64,000 nt of DNA from Streptomyces sp. CBMA152. Its GTDB lineage: Bacteria > Actinomycetota > Actinomycetes > Streptomycetales > Streptomycetaceae. How positions within the stretch are numbered: the first letter of the stretch is position 1; the number at the start of each line of letters is the position of its first letter. The stretch lies in assembly GCF_014596475.1 (NCBI RefSeq), contig NZ_MECJ01000002.1:124001-188000 (forward strand), read 5' to 3'. Shown here piece after piece: positions 7,713 through 14,285 of this stretch. The notes below the pieces were generated by a model. It was not told the DNA's origin. It saw only the letters and a list, made by a program, of their open reading frames with translations, and did not search any database. The position numbers and the translations under genes are program-made.

Positions 7713-8524
7713 AGCACACCTGCCAATCGCGTGGGGGAGAGGGTGAGTTCGTCGGTGCGGGAGCCGTGGACGATGTCCGCGAGTTCCCGTACGACCTGCC
7801 GTGGGGTGGGCGAGGTGAAGATCCGTCGCCCCACCGCAAGACCTTGGCAGCCGGACGCCAGGGCCGTGCGGGCGAAGTCGGGCAGGCTCTGGCGGCTGTC
7901 GGCGCCGCCCGCGACCAGGACCGGCACCGGGCAGCTGGCCACGACTTCGGCCATGCGCTCGGAAGGGCTGGCGACGACGGTCTTGACCAGGTCGGCACCG
8001 AGGTCGGCGGCCACGTTGACCACGTGGGCGACCAGTTCGGGCGAGGGGAGGCCGGTCATGCGCGGGCCCCGTGGATAGATCATCGCGAGCAGCGGCATGC
8101 CCCATCGGTCGCAGGCGGCCGCCACCGTGCCCAGATCGGCGAGTTGGGCGGCCTCGGTGTCGGAGCCGATGTTGACGTGGACGCTGACCGCGTCGGCGCC
8201 GAGGCGCACGGCCTCCTCCACATCGGCGACCAGGACCTTGGCGTCGGTGTCGCCGGCATGCACGGTGCTGGCGCTGAGGTGGACGATCAGCGAGCAGGTC
8301 GACAGGAGTTGGGGGTCGATCAGCCGCGCCCGGCCCTTGTGGACGACGATGCCGTCCGCGCCGCCCGCCACGAGATCGTGGACGAGATCGTGGAATCCGG
8401 CGGCCGTGGTGATCGGCCCGTCGGACACGGAGTGGTCGAGAGGAATGAGGAGAAAACGGCCGTCTCCATGACCGGAGAGTCGGGCCAGACGCAATGCGGT
8501 ACCGGGTCGGGCGGTTCTCACCAC
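7709..8524 (-). CDS. griI: Class I aldolase, 2-amino-4,5-dihydroxy-6-oxo-7-phosphooxyheptanoate synthase (GriI type)
   Basis: A 271-residue DeoC/FbaB-family aldolase. It has the opening active-site stretch PLDHSVSDGP (about 28-37), the AMIYPRG strand with a catalytic Tyr (150), and the Schiff-base lysine in GADLVKTVV (Lys181). The barrel ends with VAGGADS and LAVGRRIF phosphate-binding segments. GriI-type members join aspartate semialdehyde to dihydroxyacetone phosphate, the first committed step of 3,4-AHBA. It is the first gene of the minus-strand operon aldolase, AHBA synthase, flavoprotein, unknown protein. The GTG start follows GAGGAG. The archaeal homologue makes a shikimate precursor, but the coupled GriH-like gene and flanking cluster favour AHBA. 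Confidence 0.9.
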   Translation of the reverse strand: MVRTARPGTALRLARLSGHGDGRFLLIPLDHSVSDGPITTAAGFHDLVHDLVAGGADGIVVHKGRARLIDPQLLSTCSLIVHLSASTVHAGDTDAKVLVADVEEAVRLGADAVSVHVNIGSDTEAAQLADLGTVAAACDRWGMPLLAMIYPRGPRMTGLPSPELVAHVVNVAADLGADLVKTVVASPSERMAEVVASCPVPVLVAGGADSRQSLPDFARTALASGCQGLAVGRRIFTSPTPRQVVRELADIVHGSRTDELTLSPTRLAGVL

Positions 8525-8606
8525 GGGCTGCTCCTCGAACGGTTACTCGATGTCGGTTTGAGAAGATCCACAGGAAACCGGGCGGACAAACTTATTCCGT
8601 CCCCGC

Positions 8607-8636
8607 GTCGTTCCCGGTGTCGTTCCCCACGTCGTT
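8607..8636 (-). promoter_or_regulatory. Three 12-bp direct repeats, candidate SARP operator
   Basis: Read on the minus strand, AACGAC occurs three times at exact 12-bp steps (8636, 8624, 8612), each followed by a G-rich stretch. SARP activators bind short direct repeats spaced about one helical turn, just upstream of a -10 box. A possible -10, TAAGTT, lies 3-prime of the last copy (8594-8589). The 12-bp step differs from the commoner 11, so the SARP assignment is tentative. Confidence 0.5.
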
Positions 8637-8748
8637 TACGGAGTGCCAGCAGCGTGGCAAAGGCCGTTCGAGAAACTGTCGGTAAGACGTCGAAGCCCAG
8701 TTCAGTGCAGGTGTGCGCAGATATGCGCGAATGGTCCACGTTGGCCGG

Positions 8749-8781
8749 TTGTGCAAGTGGGGAATCTCCTCACTTGCACAA
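8749..8781. promoter_or_regulatory. Inverted repeat with StrR-type geometry
   Basis: Perfect 11-bp arms, TTGTGCAAGTG at 8749-8759 and its complement at 8771-8781, flank an 11-bp spacer. StrR-family activators bind GTTCRACTG, 11 bases, then the complement. The 9-bp core here (GTGCAAGTG) matches seven of nine positions with the same spacer. A StrR-like gene lies 1.1 kb away. Confidence 0.7.
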
Positions 8782-8942
8782 GACGGGCGGTCTCCATGGG
8801 CGGGAAGACTTTCCTTTTCCCGTACTGCGGGCCCGGCAGGAGTCTGTTTAATCGTGCCGAACTCTGTGTATCTTCAGGCCACCGTGATAGTCCAACCACG
8901 AGTTGCCGATACCTGGCGACCGGACTGCGCAATGGGGGAATT

Positions 8943-9806
8943 GTGTACCTTTCCGTGTATCCAGCAGACGGTCGACTCGACCGCCGCATGACGCCCGAGT
9001 CCCTACCCGACGAGAGTGGCCCGGACCGCATCGACTGCGGTGTCCTGGGCCCCCTGCGTATCGGCACCGGCCCGCGTGCCGAGGCGGTGACGGTCCCGCC
9101 GAAGATCCGTACCGTGCTCGCCATGCTGGTCGTGCACACCGACCAGGTGGTCCCGGTGTCGGCCCTGATGCGCGAACTGTGGCAGGAGCGACCACCCGTC
9201 AGCGGCTTACGCACACTCCAGACGTACGTCCTGAACTGCCGCAAGCTGCTCTCCCGCCTCACCGGTCTGCCCGCGCCCGCCATCACCCAGGACGTCCTGG
9301 TGACCAGAGCGGGCGGGTACGGCCTCAACGGCGCTCATGTGCGCCTGGACTGGCTGGAGTTCCAGCGGCTGGCGGAGCGCGGTGTGCGGGTCCTGGCCAC
9401 GGGCGACGAGCCCGGCGGCATCGAACTGCTCGACGAGGCCCTCGGGCTGTGGCACGGCAACGCCCTCGCGGACGTACCGGCGGGCCCGGTCCTGGAGTCC
9501 AGGCGCCGGTTGTACGAGGAGTCCCGGCTCGGGGTCATCGGATCGCTCGCGGAGGCGCGGATCCGGGCGGGCCTGCACCAGGAGGCGATCACCCAACTCG
9601 CCGCCGCCACCAGTGAGTACGCCCTGCACGAGGGGCTGCACGCGCACTACATCCGGGCGCTCGCGCTCGGCGGCCGTCGCGCCGAGGCGCTGGGGGTCTT
9701 CCAGAGTCTGCGCGCGCGGCTGATCAGCGAGATCGGGATCGAGCCCGGCCATCCGCTCCAGCAGCTCCAGCTCACGGTGCTGAACTCGGGCTCGCTCGGT
9801 ATGTGA
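8943..9806 (+). CDS. SARP-family pathway activator
   Basis: A 287-residue Streptomyces antibiotic regulatory protein. Residues about 30-115 form the OmpR-like winged helix (CGVLGPLRI, PPKIRTVLAMLVVHTDQVV, RTLQTYVLNCRKLL), and about 120-275 the bacterial transcriptional activator domain (WLEFQRLAERG, LWHGNALADV, ARLISEIGIEPGHPLQQL). It has no ATPase domain, so it belongs to the small SARPs. GTG at 8943 is preferred because GGGGGA precedes it; the ATG at 8988 has no visible ribosome site. Codon 89 (9207-9209) is TTA, so production should need the bldA tRNA. It is transcribed away from the AHBA operon and probably activates it. Confidence 0.92.
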   Translation: MYLSVYPADGRLDRRMTPESLPDESGPDRIDCGVLGPLRIGTGPRAEAVTVPPKIRTVLAMLVVHTDQVVPVSALMRELWQERPPVSGLRTLQTYVLNCRKLLSRLTGLPAPAITQDVLVTRAGGYGLNGAHVRLDWLEFQRLAERGVRVLATGDEPGGIELLDEALGLWHGNALADVPAGPVLESRRRLYEESRLGVIGSLAEARIRAGLHQEAITQLAAATSEYALHEGLHAHYIRALALGGRRAEALGVFQSLRARLISEIGIEPGHPLQQLQLTVLNSGSLGM

Positions 9807-9913
9807 ACACCCCGTCGTCCCGGACCCGGTGGACGTCCGCCCGGGCGCGGGACACGCACCGGCCGGGCCACTGTCGGCGGTGGTCCGGCCGAAGCGCCAC
9901 GGCCCCCGGGACA

Positions 9914-10966
9914 TCACCACACCGTGTGGGCCCGGCGGTCGAGGGAGATGAAACCTTCCGGCGTCGAGGCCGTGTCCCGGAGCCGGGCCGCCAGGTCCTG
10001 CCACACCTCGGCGCAGGCGGTGGCCATCGCGGCGACCGCGTCGGCGCAGTGAGGCGGCACCGAGTCGGCCACCCGGTCCCACTGCTGGGCGTCCGCCATA
10101 TGGATCTCCAGCATGCGCAGCAGCAGTCGGCCCGTCTCCGTCAGCCGCAGCGACGGGTCCCGGCACAGACTCCGGAACAGCGCCTCGCGGACCTCGGCCG
10201 ACATCCGCAGCTGCGGACCCTGGTGGTCGGGGCAGGCAGTCGAAGGGCGTGCGGGCGCCGCCTGTTGGCCCGTACCCGCGGAGCCCACCTGGCGGCGCTT
10301 GGCGGGTACCGGGTCCTCCCCGCGTTTGAGACGTTCGCGCACATCGCGCACGGTGCCCGGGGAGATGCCCGCCTTCTGGGCGATCTCGCGCAGCGAGGCG
10401 CCGGGGTTCTCGGTGATGAGCCGGCCCGCGAGGCGGCGTCCCTCGGTGCTGCTGAGGGGGCGGACCCGGCCGTCCTTGCCGATCCTGGTGGACAGGCGCG
10501 CGGAGTCCGAGCTCATTCTGCGGCGCTGCGCGCCGACCGTCTTGGCCGACAGCCCGGTGACCGACGCGATGGCCCGGTCCGACCAGTTGTGGTGGGTACG
10601 GATGATACGGGCGGCCGCCGCCGTGCGGTCGGCGGGCGAGAGCGGCAGCCCATGCATGATGTTGGCCTCGACGGCGAGGATGAACGCGTCCTGCGGCGGA
10701 CCGTCGTAGAACCTCGCCTGGATGGTGAGTCTGCCCCGTAACCGCGCGGCCTGCAGCCGGTGCATACCGTCGATGACCCGCATGGTGGGGCGGTGCACGA
10801 CGATCGGTGGAAGCGGGTCCTCCGACTCGGCGAGCAGCCGGGTGTGTTCGCCGTTCTCGCCAAGTCGGCGAGGTGAGTCGGCCCGCAGCAGTCGGCTGAT
10901 GGGCACCGTTTCCACGGCGGACAGGGCGGGTCCGGGCAGCGGGATGCGGCCGTCGGCGAAGCTCAT
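9914..10966 (-). CDS. StrR-like ParB-domain pathway activator
   Basis: A 350-residue regulator, the usual StrR length. Residues about 20-115 are the ParB-like domain with PPIVVHRPTMRVIDGMHRLQAAR; residues 128-150 hold the helix-turn-helix WSDRAIASVTGLSAKTVGAQ shared with StrR and NovG; a second helix-turn-helix follows at about 191-213 (SLREIAQKAGISPGTV). StrR-type proteins activate aminoglycoside, aminocoumarin and glycopeptide clusters by binding paired 9-bp arms spaced by 11 bp. Such a site is present at 8749-8781. Codon 76 (minus-strand TTA at 10741-10739) makes it bldA-dependent. The gene shares its orientation with the downstream-facing Rrf2 gene but the gap suggests its own promoter. 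Confidence 0.9.
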   Translation of the reverse strand: MSFADGRIPLPGPALSAVETVPISRLLRADSPRRLGENGEHTRLLAESEDPLPPIVVHRPTMRVIDGMHRLQAARLRGRLTIQARFYDGPPQDAFILAVEANIMHGLPLSPADRTAAAARIIRTHHNWSDRAIASVTGLSAKTVGAQRRRMSSDSARLSTRIGKDGRVRPLSSTEGRRLAGRLITENPGASLREIAQKAGISPGTVRDVRERLKRGEDPVPAKRRQVGSAGTGQQAAPARPSTACPDHQGPQLRMSAEVREALFRSLCRDPSLRLTETGRLLLRMLEIHMADAQQWDRVADSVPPHCADAVAAMATACAEVWQDLAARLRDTASTPEGFISLDRRAHTVW

Positions 10967-11047
10967 GTTCCGTGCACCTCATGGAGTCGGGCTGCCGGGG
11001 CAGTCGGCGGGTGGGGCAGGGAGCGGGAGGCGTGCCTGGCGGTCGGG

Positions 11048-11527
11048 CTACTCGGAGCCGACCAGCCACTTCCGTACGTCCCGCTTGGCGGTTCCCGAGC
11101 TGTCGGCGTCGATCGTGTCGGCGAGTTCGGCGATGGTGATCTCTTTGAGGGCCGTACGCCACGCCTTGTCGGCGCTCTGCATGGCGCGGTTCACCGCACA
11201 CGGCTTGGCGCACTCCTCGGCGGGCAGCGCCAGGGGGCCCTTGCGGCGGATCTCCGTGCAGCGGAAGGCAGGTTCACGTCCGTCGACGGCCTGGACGACG
11301 TCGAGGACGGTGATGTCCTCGGCGGGCCGCGTGAACGAGTAGCCGCCGGTCGGCCCGGGTGTGGAGCGCAGGATGCCGGCCTGGGAGAGGGCCTGGAGGT
11401 GTTTGGCGAGGTAGCCCGGCGGGACGCCGTGCAGCTCGGCGAGGCGGGCGGCGGGTACCGGGGCGCGGCTCTGGCCGAGGGAGACACAGCAGTGCAGGGC
11501 CCACTCGACGCCGTTGGAGAGCTTCAT
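11048..11527 (-). CDS. rsrR: Rrf2-family [2Fe-2S] redox regulator, RsrR-like
   Basis: A 159-residue Rrf2 protein with an N-terminal winged helix (RLAELHGVPPGYLAKHLQALSQAG at 28-51, wing GPTGGY) and a dimerisation helix. Cysteines lie at 90, 106 and 110. Glu8 and His12 are present in the first helix. RsrR of S. venezuelae holds its [2Fe-2S] cluster with exactly Glu8 and His12 of one subunit and Cys90 and Cys110 of the other, so all four ligands are kept at the same numbers. It should switch operator binding with one-electron reduction of the cluster. ATG at 11527 is required for this numbering. It is divergent from an exporter gene and lies beside two candidate operators. Confidence 0.88.
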   Translation of the reverse strand: MKLSNGVEWALHCCVSLGQSRAPVPAARLAELHGVPPGYLAKHLQALSQAGILRSTPGPTGGYSFTRPAEDITVLDVVQAVDGREPAFRCTEIRRKGPLALPAEECAKPCAVNRAMQSADKAWRTALKEITIAELADTIDADSSGTAKRDVRKWLVGSE

Positions 11528-11542
11528 GACGCCAGGATAGCT

Positions 11543-11601
11543 ATTCCGGTTATTAAGTGTCCGCGATTCTGCTATAAACACGGATACTAAGTGTCCGAGA
11601 T
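11543..11601. promoter_or_regulatory. Two candidate RsrR operators (11-3-11 inverted repeats)
   Basis: Two sites centred on TAA, at 11543-11567 and 11577-11601, share the right arm GTGTCCGNGAT. The second has 8 of 11 arm positions complementary, the first 6 of 11. The centre-to-centre distance is 34 bp. The 11-3-11 layout is that reported for RsrR class sites. They lie between the Rrf2 gene and the divergent exporter and probably overlap both promoters. Confidence 0.65.
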
Positions 11602-11618
11602 TGCGGAAGGTGCAGGTC

Positions 11619-12896
11619 ATGAGTGAGACAGAAGACCGGTTACAGACAGCGCCGAGCACCGGTGCCACCAACTCCGGGCCCCGCGCGGCCCCTTCGGCGG
11701 CCCAGGGGCGTACCGCTCTCGGCTTCGCCGCCGTCGCCCTGTTCGTGGCGGCGGCCAACCTGCGGCCCGCGATCGCGGCGGTGTCACCGCTGGTGGACCG
11801 GATCCGCGACGATCTGGGGCTGTCGGCGACCGGGGCGGCGCTGCTGACCACTATCCCGACGCTCGCGATGGGGCTGTGCGCGCCGCTGGCCGCGTCGGTC
11901 GGCCGAAAATGGGGGCTCTACCGGGGCGTCCTGATCGGGCTGTTCGTGGTCGGAGTCGCCACCGCCGCGCGCGGCCTCGGCCAGTCCACCTGGCTCCAGC
12001 TGTCCTGCGCGGCCGTGGTGGGCGGCGGAATCGCCGTCGCCCAGACCCTGTTGCCCGCCATCGTCAAAACGCGCTTCGCCGACCGGGCGGGCCTGGTCAC
12101 CGGCATCTACACCGCGGGCCTCGGCCTCGGCGGCGCGGTGGCCGCCGGGGTCAGCGCCCCCCTCGCCGACGCCTTCGACTCCTGGCCCGGCGCACTCGCC
12201 TCCTGGGCCGTGCTCGCGGTCGCGGGCATCGTGCTGTGGTCGGCCGCCAAGAAGTCGCTCGGCCTGGAGCACATCGACGGCCCCAAGGGCCCGGCCACCT
12301 CGGGCCTGCCCTGGCGCTCCGCGCTCGCCTGGCGGATCACCGCCCTGTCGGCCGGCAACTCCGCCCTCTACTACTGCGAACTGGCCTGGATCGCCCCGCT
12401 GTTGCACGACGACGGCGGACTCACCGAGTCCAAGGCCGGATTCATGCTGACGGTGATGATCTCCATCCAGGTCGTGGCGATGCTCGGCGTCCCGGCCCTG
12501 CTCGGCGAGCGCGCCGACAAACGCCTGGGGCTCGCCGTCACGACCACACTGACCGCCGTGGGCTTCGTGGGCTTCGGCTTCAGCCCCGGCACCGGCACCT
12601 GGCTATGGGTCCTCGCCATGGGCATCGGACACGGCGGTCTGTTCACCCTGGTGCTCACCCTGCCCGTGGCGGCCAGCCGCGACATCGCCCAGGCGGGCCG
12701 CTTCAGCGCCATGGCCTTCTTCGTCGGATACGCGTGCGCGGCCGTCGGCCCCGTCGTCGTCGGCGGTCTGCGCGACGCCACCGGTGACTACCGGCTCGCC
12801 TTCGCCCTGCTGTCCGCCGTCACGGCACTGATGCTGGTGCCCATCGCCCGGCTCTCCCCGCACCACATCGAGAAGGCCCAGCGCGCGGGCGACTGA
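11619..12896 (+). CDS. MFS transporter, CynX/NimT type
   Basis: A 425-residue, twelve-helix major facilitator protein of the cyanate/nitroimidazole-transport group. It begins with a soluble tail of about 35 residues, then AAANLRPAIAAVSPLVDRIRDDLGLS, the family signature before helix 2. Other signs are the ATGL/AGLGLGGAVAAG helix 5 and the GVPALLGERADKRLG loop. ATG at 11619 is preceded by GGAAGG; an upstream TTG is less likely. It faces the RsrR-like gene across two candidate operators, so its expression is probably redox-controlled. It may export the cluster product or a reactive by-product such as a nitro or nitroso aromatic, given the substrate range of NimT; that part is inference. Confidence 0.85.
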   Translation: MSETEDRLQTAPSTGATNSGPRAAPSAAQGRTALGFAAVALFVAAANLRPAIAAVSPLVDRIRDDLGLSATGAALLTTIPTLAMGLCAPLAASVGRKWGLYRGVLIGLFVVGVATAARGLGQSTWLQLSCAAVVGGGIAVAQTLLPAIVKTRFADRAGLVTGIYTAGLGLGGAVAAGVSAPLADAFDSWPGALASWAVLAVAGIVLWSAAKKSLGLEHIDGPKGPATSGLPWRSALAWRITALSAGNSALYYCELAWIAPLLHDDGGLTESKAGFMLTVMISIQVVAMLGVPALLGERADKRLGLAVTTTLTAVGFVGFGFSPGTGTWLWVLAMGIGHGGLFTLVLTLPVAASRDIAQAGRFSAMAFFVGYACAAVGPVVVGGLRDATGDYRLAFALLSAVTALMLVPIARLSPHHIEKAQRAGD

Positions 12897-12914
12897 CCCG
12901 CCCCGTACCACCTG

Positions 12915-12946
12915 ACGAGGACCCTGCCCACGGGCGGGGTCCTCGT
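12915..12946 (+). terminator. Intrinsic terminator after the exporter gene
   Basis: A 14-bp stem (12915-12928 with 12933-12946, one G-T pair) closes a CACG tetraloop 18 bases after the stop codon. It separates the exporter from the hydroxylase operon. No T run follows. Confidence 0.8.
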
Positions 12947-13066
12947 GCCATGTCCCGCCCCCACCCACGGAGTTGAGCGATTCTGCGGCTCGCTCTCGAC
13001 AGCCCTCGGCGACCCTGGTGGCGGCAGCAACGCCGTACCGCGCCGATCCGATTCGAGAGGACGCGC

Positions 13067-14284
13067 ATGGCCCACCGCAAGGCTCGTATCGCCATCGTGG
13101 GAGGAGGCATCGCCGGCCTGGTCACCGCCACCCTCCTGCACCGCACCGGTATCGACGTCCGGCTCTTCGAGCAGTCCCCGGCCTTCGGCGCGGTCGGCGC
13201 CGGCATCCAGCTCTCGCCCAACGGCGTCCGCGTCCTGCACCGCGTCGGCCTCGCGGACGCGCTCACCGCCACCGCCGTCCCGGCCCGCTCCATCGAGACC
13301 CGGCGCTGGGACGACGCGACCCCGATCGCGCGAGTGCCGCACGGCACCGCCTGCGGCGAACGGTTCGGCGCCCCCTACTACTTGATGCACCGCGCGGACC
13401 TCCAGCGCTCCCTGCTCTCCGTGGTGCCGCAGGACATCGTCGAACTCGGCAAGGGCTGCACCCGGGTCGTCGAACGTCCCGACGGCGTCGAACTCCACCT
13501 CACCGACGGCTCCGTGGCCCGCGCCGATCTCGTCGTCGGGGCCGACGGGGTGCACTCCGCCGTGCGCAAGGCCATCGTCGACGACCGGCCGCGCTTCTCG
13601 GGGTACGCGGTGCACCGGGGCCTTGTCCCGGCCGGGCTGGTGCCCTCCTTCCGGGACGACCCCCGGGTCCTGTTCTGGTTGGGACCCCGGCGGCACGTCA
13701 CGTACTACCCCATCGAGGCGGGCGACACCGTGCACTTCAGCGCCGTCGGTGCCACCGACCGCCCGCCCGCTCCCGCCTCCACCGGAGGCGCCGTCGAAGA
13801 CCTCGACGCGGCCTTCACCGGCTGGCACGACCAGGTACGGGAGGTCATCACGGCCGCCCGCTCGGTCACCCGCTGGGACCTGTACGACCGTGACATACCG
13901 CCCCGGTACGCCACCGACCGCATCGTCCTGCTCGGCGACGCCGCGCACCCGACGCTGCCGTATCTGTCGCAGGGCGCCAACCAGGCACTGGAGGACGCCG
14001 CCGTCCTCGCCCGGTGCCTGCTGGAGTGCGACCCGGGCAACTGGGCGCGGGCCCTGCGCCGTTACGAGACGCTGCGCCTGCCCCGCACCGCCGAGGTCCA
14101 CCGGCGGGCCAGGGCCCTGGGCACCGCCTTCCACCTGCCGGACGGTCCCGACCAGGCGGCCCGCGACCGCGCGATGGGCGCCGACCAGAGCCTGGCCCAC
14201 CTGGACTGGCTGTACGGATACGACGCCGCGGCCCCTGACCCGTCGTCGCCGTCCCCCGCCCCGAGCCTCACCCAGAGGTTCTGA
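13067..14284 (+). CDS. Class A flavin-dependent aromatic hydroxylase (CreL-like candidate)
   Basis: A 405-residue single-component flavoprotein monooxygenase. It has the FAD motif GGGIAG (12-17), the second nucleotide motif GADGVHSAVRKAIV (about 160), and the GDAAHPTLPYLSQGANQALEDA motif (about 290-310) of the salicylate/3-hydroxybenzoate hydroxylase group. It should use NAD(P)H and oxygen to hydroxylate a phenolic acid. As first gene of an operon with an aryl-acid ligase and an O-methyltransferase, and with 3,4-AHBA made elsewhere in the cluster, a likely reaction is ortho-hydroxylation of 3,4-AHBA to 3-amino-2,4-dihydroxybenzoate, as proposed for CreL. Oxidative decarboxylation is an alternative for this family. 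GAGAGGA precedes the ATG. Confidence 0.87.
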   Translation: MAHRKARIAIVGGGIAGLVTATLLHRTGIDVRLFEQSPAFGAVGAGIQLSPNGVRVLHRVGLADALTATAVPARSIETRRWDDATPIARVPHGTACGERFGAPYYLMHRADLQRSLLSVVPQDIVELGKGCTRVVERPDGVELHLTDGSVARADLVVGADGVHSAVRKAIVDDRPRFSGYAVHRGLVPAGLVPSFRDDPRVLFWLGPRRHVTYYPIEAGDTVHFSAVGATDRPPAPASTGGAVEDLDAAFTGWHDQVREVITAARSVTRWDLYDRDIPPRYATDRIVLLGDAAHPTLPYLSQGANQALEDAAVLARCLLECDPGNWARALRRYETLRLPRTAEVHRRARALGTAFHLPDGPDQAARDRAMGADQSLAHLDWLYGYDAAAPDPSSPSPAPSLTQRF

Positions 14285-14285
14285 C

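Larger units (their letters stand above)
8525..8942. other. Divergent control region between AHBA operon and SARP gene
   Basis: This 418-bp stretch separates two divergent transcription units and holds no supportable gene. It contains three 12-bp direct repeats near the aldolase side and a perfect inverted repeat in the middle, listed separately. It is noticeably less GC-rich than the genes around it, as expected for promoters. Confidence 0.75.

Noticed and set aside
6609..8524. Primary shikimate pathway genes
   Set aside because: The paired class I aldolase and DHQ-synthase-II-like enzyme in bacteria are typical of 3,4-AHBA formation, and the surrounding genes are biosynthetic and regulatory.
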